Shown piece by piece: positions 17,132 to 26,342 of a DNA stretch of 45,628 nucleotides. Numbering within the stretch: position 1 is the stretch's first letter; every line of letters starts with the position of its first letter. Both the position numbers and the translations under genes were made by a program. A model generated the notes under the pieces. The model saw only the letters and a program-made list of their open reading frames with translations. It was not told the origin of the DNA and ran no database searches. The stretch is taken from NCBI GenBank assembly GCA_003105035.1, contig PQAL01000021.1, forward strand, positions 17,614 through 63,241. The letters run 5' to 3'. This DNA is from Anaerolineales bacterium (GTDB taxonomy: Bacteria; Chloroflexota; Anaerolineae; Anaerolineales; UBA4823).

Positions 17132-19237
17132 TTATTTTAGAACCAGGCGCATATCCAGCGCTAAGGCCCCTTCGCCTTCATGGTAGACCATCAACGGGTT
17201 GATATCCATTTCGATGATTTCCGGAAAATCCTGAACTAGCTGTGAGACGCGCAGGAGGGCATCCACGATGGCGATTTTATCCATCGGCGGCTGTCCACGT
17301 ACACCATCCAGCAGGGCATGGGCGCGTACTTGTTCCAGCATCTCCTCGGCTTCCTGGTGGGAGAGAGGGGCAACCCGGAAGGTGACATCCTTGAGCGTCT
17401 CAACATAGATGCCACCCAGGCCGAAGGTGATCAACGGCCCAAACTGGGGATCGCGATTCATCCCTACCAGGATTTCCAGACCTCCTGCGGGCGCCATCTC
17501 CTGGACCAGGCAGCCCCAGATGCGTGCTTCCGGGATATAGCGTTGAGCCCGGTAAACCATCAGCTCGAATGCGTCACGCACATCCGCAGCATTCTGCAAG
17601 CCGACCTTCACACCGCCGACATCGGTCTTGTGCAGGATATCGGGGGAGGCGATTTTTAAAACAACCGGGTAACCGATCTTGGCGGCGATGGCTGCAGCTG
17701 CCTCAGGAGTCTCAGCAATCTCGGATTGAGGGATACGCAGTCCGTATGCCTGCAGCACCTGCCGCGATTCAGCATCACCGATGGTCAGGCGGTTCTCAGC
17801 GCGTACCTTGTCAAATACTTTTTTCACTGCTTCCCGGTTGACCTTATACTGCTTATACTGGGGCGTAGGCCGGCTCTGTATTGAGCGGTAAAGCGCCATG
17901 GCGCGAAAGGCATTCGCAGCCCGTTCAGGGAATGGGTAATTCGGTACACCAAATTCGGTCAGGATGTCTATTCCCGACTTGATGCGGGCTTCACCCATGA
18001 AGCACCCAAGCACAGGAATGCTGAGAGTTTTTGCGATGGTGCCGATTGATCGGGCGGTCGCGTCAATCTCAGTCATTGCCTGGGGTGTCAGCAAGACCAT
18101 GATCCCATCCACATTCGGGTCTTTAGCTACCTGTTCCAGGGCAAAGCGATAACGGTCTTGGCGAGCATCACCCAGGACATCCACCGGGTTGGCTGCACTG
18201 GCAGCATCCGGCAGGTATTGCTCGAGGGCATAAATCGTTTCCAGCTCAAACCTGGCTAATGCGAGGCCACTTTTTTCCAGAGCATCAGTAGCCAGTATGC
18301 CTGGCCCGCCGGCGTTGGTGATGATGGCAATACGGTCACCTTTTAATGGCGGCTGATAACCGAGGGCAAGGGCCATATCGAACAGGGATTCCATCGAATC
18401 TGCCCGCAGGATGCCGGCTTGCTGAAAAGCAGCCTGATACGCCTGTTCTGAGCCGGCCAAAGAGCCGGTGTGGGAGGATACAGCCCGCGAACCTGATTGA
18501 GTAACTCCAGACTTGATCGCCACCACCGGTTTTGCGCGGGTTACTTCCCGTGCAACCCGGATGAATTCCTGCCCGCTGGGCATACCCTCGCTGTAGATCA
18601 GGATGACCTTACTGTGATCATCCTTTACCCAGGTCTGCAACAGGTCGATCTCGGAAACATCGGCCTTGTTCCCCAGGCTAACGAACTTGGACAGGCCGAG
18701 TCGGCCTGCCAGGGCAATATCCAGTACCGCTGTACCCAGGGCACCCGACTGAGACATGAATGCCAGCGGCCCTGAAGGGGGTGTTCCAGCGGCAAAAGAA
18801 GCGTTCAATGGCGTATAGGAATCGATCACTCCCAGGCAGTTCGGGCCGATCAGGCGTAGATCAAACTCGTGGCAGATCTGTACCAGCTCGAGCTCCCGCT
18901 CCAGGCCTTCCTGGCCTGCTTCACGGAATCCGGCACTGATAACGATGGCAGAACGGATACCTTTCTGCCCGCATGTACGCAGCGCTTCTGGTACATGAGG
19001 ATAAGGGATAACGATGACGGCTAAATCGATTGGGTCTGGCACTTCCATTACGGAAGGATACGCTTTGAATCCTAATATCTCAGCTGCGCTGGGATTGATG
19101 GGGTAAACCTTTCCTTTGCCAGAATAACCCCCATCTAATAAATTCTTAACGACAGCATATCCCAGCTTCTCGGGATTGGTGGATGCTCCGATCACTGCGA
19201 CAGATTGTGGGGCAAAGAAGGCATCGATCCTGTTCAT
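17132..19237 (-). CDS. ADP-forming acyl-CoA synthetase (acetate-CoA ligase), fused subunits
   Basis: A 701-residue fused NDP-forming acyl-CoA synthetase. Domains in order: CoA-binding (SVAVIGASTNPEKLGYAVVK, residues 12-31), succinyl-CoA-ligase-like domains with GPNCLGVID (131-139) and the phosphohistidine His256 in SSHTGSLAG, and a C-terminal ATP-grasp domain (GYPVVLKIASPDILHKTDVGGV region, split by its loop). It interconverts acyl-CoA + ADP + Pi and acid + CoA + ATP, giving substrate-level ATP in fermenters. The natural acid (acetate or longer) is not known. The start lies 3 nt downstream of the upstream lipoprotein gene's stop, so coupling is likely. Confidence 0.92.
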   Translation of the reverse strand: MNRIDAFFAPQSVAVIGASTNPEKLGYAVVKNLLDGGYSGKGKVYPINPSAAEILGFKAYPSVMEVPDPIDLAVIVIPYPHVPEALRTCGQKGIRSAIVISAGFREAGQEGLERELELVQICHEFDLRLIGPNCLGVIDSYTPLNASFAAGTPPSGPLAFMSQSGALGTAVLDIALAGRLGLSKFVSLGNKADVSEIDLLQTWVKDDHSKVILIYSEGMPSGQEFIRVAREVTRAKPVVAIKSGVTQSGSRAVSSHTGSLAGSEQAYQAAFQQAGILRADSMESLFDMALALGYQPPLKGDRIAIITNAGGPGILATDALEKSGLALARFELETIYALEQYLPDAASAANPVDVLGDARQDRYRFALEQVAKDPNVDGIMVLLTPQAMTEIDATARSIGTIAKTLSIPVLGCFMGEARIKSGIDILTEFGVPNYPFPERAANAFRAMALYRSIQSRPTPQYKQYKVNREAVKKVFDKVRAENRLTIGDAESRQVLQAYGLRIPQSEIAETPEAAAAIAAKIGYPVVLKIASPDILHKTDVGGVKVGLQNAADVRDAFELMVYRAQRYIPEARIWGCLVQEMAPAGGLEILVGMNRDPQFGPLITFGLGGIYVETLKDVTFRVAPLSHQEAEEMLEQVRAHALLDGVRGQPPMDKIAIVDALLRVSQLVQDFPEIIEMDINPLMVYHEGEGALALDMRLVLK

Positions 19238-19240
19238 ATA

Positions 19241-19882
19241 TTACTTCGAAATATTGATAATGATAGTAGAGGTGTTGTTCATTGTGTTTAATGATAGGTT
19301 TATGGTAGCTCGGCGATCACCTTTTTCAAAGACCAATTGGGTAGCATTGGGGTAAAGGTGCGACTCATCTTTGATATATTGCCAGCCATTATTTGCCATG
19401 CCACTCTGATAAAAATCCAGCACATAAGAATATGCGCTTGAGCTGGTATAGAATATATATTGACTGGAACCGAAGTAATTAGCCATTTGCTGGTGCTCGA
19501 GCAGGGGGATGTCAGACGGTGGCTCACCGGACGGAACTTCCTGCTGGATGGCTGCCTGTGCAGTCTGAACAAGATTTGGATGGTCGGTAGCAGCGGATTC
19601 GAGGGCTCTCAAGAGTGGAGCAGACTGAGTACCAATCGCTTTTACGGTTGCCAGTACACCAGGATGCTGGGTCTCGAGTGCCTGGGCTGTCTCGATAATC
19701 GAGCTCCCAAAACTGATAACGCCACCTACCTCAGTTTTCAGAGCACTAGCCGTCTGTTTGGCTGAAGAAGCTTTTTGAATGATGCCAGGAAGAGAACAAG
19801 CGATGGAGACCGTCATCACCAGCAAGATGAGCAAGCACAAGGGTGTTTTCTGGTTTATGGTAACCTCCACCGTTTCCCTCAT
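19241..19882 (-). CDS. Lipoprotein of unknown function
   Basis: A 213-residue protein not recognised as a known family. It has a signal peptide (hydrophobic PLCLLILLVMTVSIA) and a lipobox ending at Cys29 (VSIAC), so it should be an exported lipoprotein. Residues 35-120 are Ala/Gln/Thr-rich and probably helical; the C-terminal 80 residues (SSQYIFYTSSSAYSYVLDFY, then GDRRATINLSL) look like a small beta-rich domain. Its ATG shares one base with the stop of the oxidoreductase upstream. A GGTGGAGG site lies after this ATG and 5 nt before an ATA codon, so a non-standard start giving a better signal peptide cannot be excluded. Confidence 0.65.
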   Translation of the reverse strand: MRETVEVTINQKTPLCLLILLVMTVSIACSLPGIIQKASSAKQTASALKTEVGGVISFGSSIIETAQALETQHPGVLATVKAIGTQSAPLLRALESAATDHPNLVQTAQAAIQQEVPSGEPPSDIPLLEHQQMANYFGSSQYIFYTSSSAYSYVLDFYQSGMANNGWQYIKDESHLYPNATQLVFEKGDRRATINLSLNTMNNTSTIIINISK

Positions 19883-20817
19883 CAGGATAGTGCCCCCAGG
19901 ATGCCATCCGCCATGGCCTTAAGACCTGCCGTATCCTCCAAATCCAGCCATTGCAGCATCAGGCGCTGCACGCCTGCTTCCTGCAGTTTACGGCACTGCT
20001 CAACGATCTCACCTGGAGTGCCAACCACCAGGCCTCGCTCACGCAAGTCGCTCACAGTCCGCTGACCATGCGTACGTATGTTGACCTTACGTTCCACTTC
20101 GCTGAAATCGCTGCCGAAAACACAGCCAACGGTCAGCGATCGGCGGACGTCCGTTACCGAGCGACCTTGAGCCAGTAAAAGCTTGTCAAGAAGGAAATTC
20201 AGGCGTTTGAATTCTACTGCCGTGGTAAATGGGGCGTTCCATTCATTGGCAAATTTGGCAGTCAATGGTAATGTGCGCTTTTCGCCGCTCCCACCCACCA
20301 GGATAGGTGGGCCTCCAAGCCGTTTTGGCCTGGGCAAGAGAATCGCCTCTTGTAGATGATAATAGTTCCCAGAAAAATCCACTGGCTGGTCACTCTTCAG
20401 TAATCTAGAAATGACTTCCAGGCCTTCTTCGAAACGATTAAAACGTCGTGGTTTATCCAGCAAATCCCACCCGAAATTGGCATGCTCGCGTGCCTGCCAG
20501 CCAGCTCCGACCCCAAAGGACAGACGGCCTCCAGAGAGGTCGTCCACCGCAGTGGCCATACGTGCAAGGAAAGCAGGGTGGCGAAAAGACAGTGGAGAAA
20601 CCAGAGGGCCGAACTCAATCCGTTGGGTGTGAGACGCCAACCAGGTCAGTGAAGTCCAGCATTCCAAGCTATCCAGATCGGGTGGGCTGGCGTTGGTGAA
20701 GTGGTCGGAGCGGTAAAGACCTGCGTAACCACAGGCTTCAACGGTCGCTGCAATGCGTTGCCAGCGCTCCCAGTTGAGGCCATTTTGTCCTTCAATCATG
20801 ATGGCGATCTCAATCAT
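19882..20817 (-). CDS. Luciferase-like (LLM class) flavin/F420-dependent oxidoreductase
   Basis: A 311-residue bacterial-luciferase-like monooxygenase. The TIM-barrel landmarks are GYAGLYRSDHF, RIEFGPLVSPLSFRHPAFLARMA, and DDLSGGRLSFGVGAGWQAREHANFG, all typical of F420- or FMN-dependent members. GGPPILVGGSGEKRTLPL is the usual cofactor loop. Substrate and cofactor preference (F420 or FMN) cannot be set from sequence. It precedes the lipoprotein and acyl-CoA synthetase on the same strand with a one-base overlap. Confidence 0.88.
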   Translation of the reverse strand: MIEIAIMIEGQNGLNWERWQRIAATVEACGYAGLYRSDHFTNASPPDLDSLECWTSLTWLASHTQRIEFGPLVSPLSFRHPAFLARMATAVDDLSGGRLSFGVGAGWQAREHANFGWDLLDKPRRFNRFEEGLEVISRLLKSDQPVDFSGNYYHLQEAILLPRPKRLGGPPILVGGSGEKRTLPLTAKFANEWNAPFTTAVEFKRLNFLLDKLLLAQGRSVTDVRRSLTVGCVFGSDFSEVERKVNIRTHGQRTVSDLRERGLVVGTPGEIVEQCRKLQEAGVQRLMLQWLDLEDTAGLKAMADGILGALS

Positions 20818-20862
20818 TCCCGGATCCCTTACTACGCATAAATCACCAAGAGATCTGCGCCT

Positions 20863-21699
20863 CTATTCCTGTAGTTGCTTGTTTTCGTTGGTGGAATGTT
20901 CCGGCATCAGCAGTGTGATCCCCTGCAGGAACAAGCCAATCTGCAGAATCATCAGCAGGAGGATGATGATCGTCAGGATGGTTGCCAATCCGGTGATCCA
21001 GCTGGTTAAATTCGCCCTGGCGTTAGCTACGGTAATTTTTAATGAAGCCACTTGAGACCGGTAATTCTTGATCGTTGCTCGCGCGTCTGAAAGGTTATTA
21101 TTTATATTGCTGATCTTGCTATCAAGCTCGTTCACCTGGTCTGTCAACCCCTGGACGTTGGATATGGTGGTATCCAGGTTGGTTTGAAAATTCATGAGGG
21201 ATTGCTGGACCGGATCAAGGCTGGAGGATACGTTGCCAATGGCTGTGTTTAAGGGGGTACCCGGGTTATACTGCAAGCCCAGTAGGGGCACGCTCGCAAT
21301 GCTGCTGAGCACGTTATCAATCACCTTGGCACTGGATTGTGCAGAGTTCAGTGCAGTCTGAGTATTGGTGATGGTATTGATTAAATCCTGCCCAACGAAC
21401 TGCCCCGCCGAATCCATAAAATCTGTTGTGCTCTGCATGGTCTGCGCCAATGCTTTGCTGGAATCATTGAGCAATAAGGTGCTGGTATATACATTCGATA
21501 CCACTTGCTCAATGATATATAACCCTTCATCCGTGGTTTGAAGCAATGTCGATGTGTGGTCAAGACCCACCTGCAGGCCATTGATGACTGGCTGACGATA
21601 ATTCCACACCTGGAATAGCATAAAAATGCTCAGGAGGAAGCCCAATGCTGTGATACAAATTAATACCACTCCAATAACCTTTTTTACTGTTGGACTCAT
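20863..21699 (-). CDS. Two-helix membrane protein with long coiled coil
   Basis: A 278-residue protein of unknown function. Hydrophobic helices lie at residues about 8-32 and about 236-266, separated by roughly 200 residues that are rich in Ser, Asn, Gln, Thr and Leu in heptad-like patterns (SNINNNLSDARATIKNYRSQ), suggesting a coiled coil exposed on one side of the membrane, probably outside. The ATG is preceded by GGAGG with 7-nt spacing. It lies upstream of the luciferase-like gene and may start that operon. No specific role is claimed. Confidence 0.75.
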   Translation of the reverse strand: MSPTVKKVIGVVLICITALGFLLSIFMLFQVWNYRQPVINGLQVGLDHTSTLLQTTDEGLYIIEQVVSNVYTSTLLLNDSSKALAQTMQSTTDFMDSAGQFVGQDLINTITNTQTALNSAQSSAKVIDNVLSSIASVPLLGLQYNPGTPLNTAIGNVSSSLDPVQQSLMNFQTNLDTTISNVQGLTDQVNELDSKISNINNNLSDARATIKNYRSQVASLKITVANARANLTSWITGLATILTIIILLLMILQIGLFLQGITLLMPEHSTNENKQLQE

Positions 21700-21845
21700 T
21701 CGCTTTCCTCCAGATGATCCATTTTCGATTGCTTTGTGAGATTCATTTTACCACTAAGCTGAGGCGGAGCGTTTCAAGATAAGGATACTCTCTGATAAAC
21801 CTTCCCAACCGGCATGCAAAGGGGATTTGTTGTTATAATCTCAGG

Positions 21846-22610
21846 ATGCATATTTTGGTTACCAATGATGATGGGGTAACTGCCCCAGGATTGCTCACCC
21901 TGGTGCAGGAAATGCGCAAGCTTGCTACCGTGAGCGTGCTTGCACCAGACCGTAATTGGTCTGCCTCAGGGCATGTAAAAACCATGCACCGCCCTTTGAG
22001 GGTGAAAGAGACCCAATTAGCCGATGGCTCACCAGCCTGGGCGTCAGATGGGGCACCTTCCGACTGTGTGGCACTTGGATTATTAGGCTTTATTGCTGAA
22101 AAGATTGACCTGGTTGTATCAGGGATCAATCCGAACGCGAATATCGGGCATGACGTGACCTATTCGGGCACGGTCACGGCAGCCATGGAGGCTGCCATTG
22201 GGGGTGTGCCCGGTATTGCTTATTCACTTCACGTTCCTGTAGAAGCCCAGGCTGCCGTCGATTATGGTCCGGCCGCCAGGGTTGCCAACCGGATCGTAGC
22301 CACTCTGGAAAGGGAAGGTTTTACACCTGATCTCCTTTTGAATGTAAATATCCCCTATCTACCAGATGACAAGATCAAGGGTATCCTGGTGACCAGGCAA
22401 GGCTTGCGCGTGTACCGTGACCGGCTTGACCGGCGGGTAGATCCACGCGGCAAGCCCTACTACTGGATCGGTGGAGATTCTCCCACGGCTATACCGGATG
22501 AAGGTACGGATTATGGTGCCCTGGAACGTGGTTATGTCTCGGTTACCCCTCTCCACCTTGACTTGACCGATTTCCATTCTATGGATGCTTTGATGAATAT
22601 CCGCTGGTAG
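21846..22610 (+). CDS. surE: 5'/3'-nucleotidase SurE
   Basis: A 254-residue SurE phosphatase acting on nucleoside 5'- and 3'-monophosphates. The N-terminal MHILVTNDDGVTAPGL carries the metal-binding Asp8-Asp9, followed by VLAPDRNWSASGH with its phosphate-binding Ser, and GINPNANIGHDVTYSGTVTAAMEA, the most conserved SurE motif. A TATAAT at 21834-21839 ends only 6 nt before the ATG, so the mRNA may be leaderless or nearly so. It is followed by the promoter and leader of the pyrimidine operon. Confidence 0.95.
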   Translation: MHILVTNDDGVTAPGLLTLVQEMRKLATVSVLAPDRNWSASGHVKTMHRPLRVKETQLADGSPAWASDGAPSDCVALGLLGFIAEKIDLVVSGINPNANIGHDVTYSGTVTAAMEAAIGGVPGIAYSLHVPVEAQAAVDYGPAARVANRIVATLEREGFTPDLLLNVNIPYLPDDKIKGILVTRQGLRVYRDRLDRRVDPRGKPYYWIGGDSPTAIPDEGTDYGALERGYVSVTPLHLDLTDFHSMDALMNIRW

Positions 22611-22632
22611 GGAAAACTCACCCCTTTTGCCC

Positions 22633-22660
22633 TTGACATGTGGAAGAATCGCTGTAAAAT
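22633..22660 (+). promoter_or_regulatory. Sigma-70-type promoter of the pyrimidine operon
   Basis: TTGACA (22633-22638), 16-bp spacer, TAAAAT (22655-22660). Transcription would start near 22667 and run through two terminator hairpins before pyrC. Confidence 0.7.
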
Positions 22661-22705
22661 CGGGCGGAGTGAAATATTGCAAATTACTCTGCTTCGTTGA
22701 TAAAT

Positions 22706-22743
22706 ATCGCCCAGGAGCGCTCGCTCCATTGGGCGATTTTTTT
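22706..22743 (+). terminator. Intrinsic terminator 1 in the pyr leader (attenuator candidate)
   Basis: ATCGCCCA (22706-22713) pairs with TGGGCGAT (22730-22737); inside, GGAGC pairs with GCTCC. The stem runs straight into seven Ts. It lies downstream of the pyr promoter and upstream of pyrC, so it would cut transcription short unless relieved; it can also end surE read-through. Confidence 0.88.
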
Positions 22744-22749
22744 ATAAAA

Positions 22750-22803
22750 ATGGAGAGCCCTAGCGGCTCTATTTTTTTGCCCATGGGGAGACCGGCATGC
22801 TAA
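22750..22803 (+). other. Possible 17-codon leader ORF overlapping pyrC start
   Basis: An ATG at 22750 opens a 17-codon frame ([17 protein letters not shown]) that runs through hairpin 2 and its U-run and stops with TAA at 22801-22803, overlapping the pyrC ATG at 22797. A ribosome on it would melt hairpin 2. There is no clear Shine-Dalgarno, so it may be chance. Confidence 0.25.
22754..22778 (+). terminator. Intrinsic terminator 2 in the pyr leader
   Basis: AGAGCC (22754-22759) pairs with GGCTCT (22765-22770) over a 5-nt loop and is followed by A and seven Ts. It ends 18 nt before the pyrC ATG. Confidence 0.8.
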
Positions 22804-23867
22804 CCTTACCCGGCCTGATTGACCCGCACGTGCACTTCCGGGAACCGGGGGGCACACACAAGGAAGATTGGGCTTCAGGCACGGCTGCAGCTTTGGCGGG
22901 GGGTTTTACCACCGTCCTGGTTATGCCCAATACCCGCCCACCAGTGACCAACCAGGAGACACTGGCACTGGCGTTAGAAGCAGCACAGTCCAAGGCACGC
23001 TGCGATTATGCGCAATTCTTAGGCGCTGGGCCCGACAACCTGGATGATGCAGCTGCACTGGGTAGCAGCACAGCTGGCTTGAAGATGTACCTGGACCAGA
23101 CCTATGGTCCACTACGCCTGGATGACATGGTCTTGTGGATGGAGCATTTCAAGCGTTGGCCACGCGCTTTGCCTATCGTTGCCCATGCAGAAGCCCGCAC
23201 CATGGCTGCAGTCATCCTGCTGGCAGCAATCTTTGACCGTTCAGTGCACATCGCCCATGTTTCCTTGCGGGAAGAGATCTTGCTCATCCGCCAGGCGAAG
23301 GAAAAGGGCATCAAGGTCACTTGCGAAGTGGCTCCGCACCACCTTTTCCTCACCAACCAGGATATCCCTAAAATTGGTGAAGGGTTGAGTGAAGTGCGGC
23401 CTCGCCTGGCTTCACCGGTAGACCAGCAAGCTTTATGGGAGAACCTGCCAGTGGTCGATTGTTTTGCCACTGACCATGCGCCTCATACCCTGGATGAGAA
23501 GTCTGGGCAAAACCCACCACCGGGCTTCCCAGGCCTGGAGACTGCCTTACCGCTAATATTAACCGCGGTGAGCGAAGGAAGGCTGAGCCTGGGTGACACC
23601 ATCCAGCGCATGGTGGTCCGTCCAAGGCAGATTTTTCATATTCCTGAGCAGCCCGAAACGAGAGTAGAAGTAGATCCAGACGCAGAGTGGGAAATTGCCG
23701 CCTCTAATACATTTACCCGCTGCGGCTGGACTCCATTTGAAGGGCGAACAGTTCGCGGGCGCATCAGGGAAGTTGTGCTGCGTGGCAAGGTGGCCTTCCG
23801 GGATGGTGAAGGCCTTGCGCCTCCTGGCTCAGGGAGAAACATCAGAGAAATCGCAATATCAGAATAA
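22797..23867 (+). CDS. pyrC: Dihydroorotase, CAD-type
   Basis: A 356-residue amidohydrolase that cyclises N-carbamoyl-aspartate to dihydroorotate. The metal site HVH (His11, His13 in [19 protein letters not shown]) is intact; [11 protein letters not shown] supplies the position of the carboxylated lysine, HIAHVS and [11 protein letters not shown] the other ligands, and [12 protein letters not shown] the catalytic Asp. These motifs and the length match the dihydroorotase domain of eukaryotic CAD rather than E. coli PyrC. The N-terminal small beta domain of longer type I enzymes is missing. GGGGAG precedes the ATG. First gene of the pyr operon. Confidence 0.95.
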   Translation: MLTLPGLIDPHVHFREPGGTHKEDWASGTAAALAGGFTTVLVMPNTRPPVTNQETLALALEAAQSKARCDYAQFLGAGPDNLDDAAALGSSTAGLKMYLDQTYGPLRLDDMVLWMEHFKRWPRALPIVAHAEARTMAAVILLAAIFDRSVHIAHVSLREEILLIRQAKEKGIKVTCEVAPHHLFLTNQDIPKIGEGLSEVRPRLASPVDQQALWENLPVVDCFATDHAPHTLDEKSGQNPPPGFPGLETALPLILTAVSEGRLSLGDTIQRMVVRPRQIFHIPEQPETRVEVDPDAEWEIAASNTFTRCGWTPFEGRTVRGRIREVVLRGKVAFRDGEGLAPPGSGRNIREIAISE

Positions 23868-23886
23868 TTAACGAAAAGGAGATATC

Positions 23887-24879
23887 ATGATGACCAATAA
23901 CACCCAATCTGTGCACCAGCAAAACGCCCACCTGCCCTTTGGTGACCAGCGAACTGCACCCTGGTATGGTAAGGATATCATATCTGTGAAGCAATTCTCA
24001 CGCTCCGACCTGGAATATATCTTCGAAGTAGCTCACGAAATGCACATGATGGTGGATCATGTAGGGACATTCGACCTTTTGAAGGGTAAAATCTTGGCCA
24101 GCTTATTCTACGAGCCGTCCACGCGAACTTCTTCATCCTTCACATCTGCTATGGAACGCCTGGGAGGGAGTGTTATCCCCATCAATGAGGTACGCTATTC
24201 TTCGGTTGCCAAGGGTGAGTCGTTACCTGATACCGTCCGAACCCTGGAGTGTTATGCGGATGTGATCGTGCTGCGCCATCCTGAAACCGGTTCTGCTGCA
24301 CTGGCGGCCCAATATGCCAGCAAACCCATCATCAATGCTGGTGATGGTATTGGTGAACACCCAACCCAGGCGTTGCTGGATACCTTCACTATTCGTGAAG
24401 AGATGGGTGTTATCGATGGTCTGACTGTCACCATGCTGGGTGACCTCAAATACGGTCGCACGGTCCATTCACTTGCACGCCTGTTATCCTTATACAATGT
24501 ACGCTTGAATTACATCGCTCCAGAGATCCTGCGTATGCCTGCTGAGATCGTGCAAGAACTCCCCCGCACGATGGCCCAGAAGGAATATAGTAACCTGGAG
24601 GAAGTATTGAAGGAAACCGATGTCTTATACGTGACGCGCGTCCAGAAAGAGCGCTTTGCCAGTGAAGAAGAATATGAAAGTGTACGCGGCTCTTATGTGA
24701 TTACACCTGAGCTGATGAAAGCCGCCAAGCAGAATATGATCGTCATGCACCCGCTCCCACGTGTGGGAGAGATCAGCATGGAGTTCGATAGTGATCCACG
24801 GGCCGCATACTTCCGCCAGATGGAATACGGGTTGTATGTCAGGATGGCTCTACTGGCTATGGTTTTGGGAAAGGCTTAA
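23887..24879 (+). CDS. pyrB: Aspartate carbamoyltransferase, catalytic chain
   Basis: A 330-residue catalytic chain that joins carbamoyl phosphate and aspartate. [10 protein letters not shown] is the carbamoyl-phosphate loop, [10 protein letters not shown] and HPTQALLD the second half of that site, and HPLPRVGEI the aspartate-side motif. No regulatory chain (PyrI) follows. AAGGAG lies 6 nt before the first of two adjacent ATGs. It begins 19 nt after pyrC and is followed 2 nt later by pyrFE. Length is slightly over the usual 310 because of an N-terminal tail of about 25 residues. Confidence 0.96.
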   Translation: MMTNNTQSVHQQNAHLPFGDQRTAPWYGKDIISVKQFSRSDLEYIFEVAHEMHMMVDHVGTFDLLKGKILASLFYEPSTRTSSSFTSAMERLGGSVIPINEVRYSSVAKGESLPDTVRTLECYADVIVLRHPETGSAALAAQYASKPIINAGDGIGEHPTQALLDTFTIREEMGVIDGLTVTMLGDLKYGRTVHSLARLLSLYNVRLNYIAPEILRMPAEIVQELPRTMAQKEYSNLEEVLKETDVLYVTRVQKERFASEEEYESVRGSYVITPELMKAAKQNMIVMHPLPRVGEISMEFDSDPRAAYFRQMEYGLYVRMALLAMVLGKA

Positions 24880-24881
24880 GC

Positions 24882-26342
24882 ATGGGCTTTTTTAGCAAGC
24901 TGGAGCAAAGGTGTAAGCGAGCAAATTCCCTCCTGTGTGTTGGCCTTGACCCCCACCCAACCGACTTAGCGACCCCTACGGTAGATGGTCTTCGGGATTT
25001 TTGTTTGAGATTGATTGAGGCAACCACCCATGTCGCCGCAGCTTACAAACCCAACAGCGCATTTTTTGAAGCTTTTGGCCCAGAGGGGATGGCAGTCTTG
25101 CAGGAGATTATTGCCAGCATCCCACCTGAAATCCCGGTCATCCTGGACTTCAAGCGTGGCGACATTGCATCGACTGCCCAGGCGTATGCAAAAGCAGCAT
25201 TTCAGGTGTATAAAGCCCAGGCAGTCACCATCAACCCATACCTTGGCTACGATGCCATTGAGCCTTTCCTGCTTGATTCGGAAAAGGGTGTCTTCTTATT
25301 ATGTAAAACCTCCAATCCCGGAGCCAGCGATTTACAAGATTTATGGGTGGTCGAGGACCCAGAAGATGATGTTGATGCTGGGTGTATAGCACTATATGAA
25401 AGAGTAGCCCTTCTAGCTCACACATGGAATTCTAAAAACAACCTCGGATTGGTCGTCGGAGCCACACAGCCTGAAGCCCTTGAACGGGTCAGGCATCTTG
25501 CGCCAGACTTGTGGATCCTGGCGCCCGGAATTGGTGTGCAAGGTGGCAACCTGGAGCAAACCTTGCGCGCCGGATTAAAACCGGATGGATTGGGTTTGCT
25601 TCTACCTATCTCGCGGGCTATCTCACAGTCTGACAACCCAACAAAGACCGCTGAAGGTATTCAACGTCAGATCAATGCAGTTCAAGAAGAGATCCTCTCG
25701 AAACCATGGGTATCGAAAGCTGAGAGGATCCATCCAGACCCATCTGGAGATATCGCAGAAATTGCCGATGGATTACTCGAAGCTGGCTGCCTTAAGTTTG
25801 GTCAATTCACTTTGAAATCAGGTCTGGTGTCACCCATCTATATCGATCTACGCCAGCTGGTTTCGTATCCGAAGTTGCTGGAGAAGGTGGCAAAGGCATA
25901 CATCAAAATACTAAAAAAACTGTCTTTCGATCGCCTGGTTGGGCTGCCATATGCCGCGCTGCCGATCGCCACTGCAATCAGCTTGCAGGCCGGCTGGCCA
26001 ATGATTTACCCGCGCAAGGAAGCAAAAGCTTACGGCACAAAGGCTGAAATCGAAGGGGAGTACAAAGCGGGTGAGACGGTTGTGGTGATTGATGACCTAG
26101 CTACGACCGGCGGGTCAAAATTCGAATCAATCGAAAAACTATCTTCAGCAGGCTTGATGGTGAAGGATATCGTAGTATTGGTCGACCGCCAATCCCGTGC
26201 ATCCCAAGCCCTGGACGAAGAAGGCTACCAGCTGCATTCGGTAGTCACTCTAACCAATCTACTGGATCATTACGAGCGGGCCAAAAAAGTAGATGCAATT
26301 AAGATCGCAGAAGTACGCCAGTTTTTAAAATCGAGCCAGTGA
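24882..26342 (+). CDS. pyrFE: Bifunctional orotidine-5'-phosphate decarboxylase / orotate phosphoribosyltransferase
   Basis: A 486-residue fusion. Residues about 1-270 are a type 2 orotidylate decarboxylase: LLCVGLDPHP at the start, catalytic DFKRGDIAST, and PGIGVQGG. Residues about 290-486 are orotate phosphoribosyltransferase: FTLKSGLVSPIYIDLR, then the PRPP motif VVVIDDLATTGGS. It carries out the last two steps of UMP synthesis with the domain order ODC-OPRT, the reverse of the animal UMP synthase. There is no frameshift at the joint; the linker is about 20 residues. Its TGA overlaps the GTG start of pyrD by 4 nt. Confidence 0.95.
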   Translation: MGFFSKLEQRCKRANSLLCVGLDPHPTDLATPTVDGLRDFCLRLIEATTHVAAAYKPNSAFFEAFGPEGMAVLQEIIASIPPEIPVILDFKRGDIASTAQAYAKAAFQVYKAQAVTINPYLGYDAIEPFLLDSEKGVFLLCKTSNPGASDLQDLWVVEDPEDDVDAGCIALYERVALLAHTWNSKNNLGLVVGATQPEALERVRHLAPDLWILAPGIGVQGGNLEQTLRAGLKPDGLGLLLPISRAISQSDNPTKTAEGIQRQINAVQEEILSKPWVSKAERIHPDPSGDIAEIADGLLEAGCLKFGQFTLKSGLVSPIYIDLRQLVSYPKLLEKVAKAYIKILKKLSFDRLVGLPYAALPIATAISLQAGWPMIYPRKEAKAYGTKAEIEGEYKAGETVVVIDDLATTGGSKFESIEKLSSAGLMVKDIVVLVDRQSRASQALDEEGYQLHSVVTLTNLLDHYERAKKVDAIKIAEVRQFLKSSQ

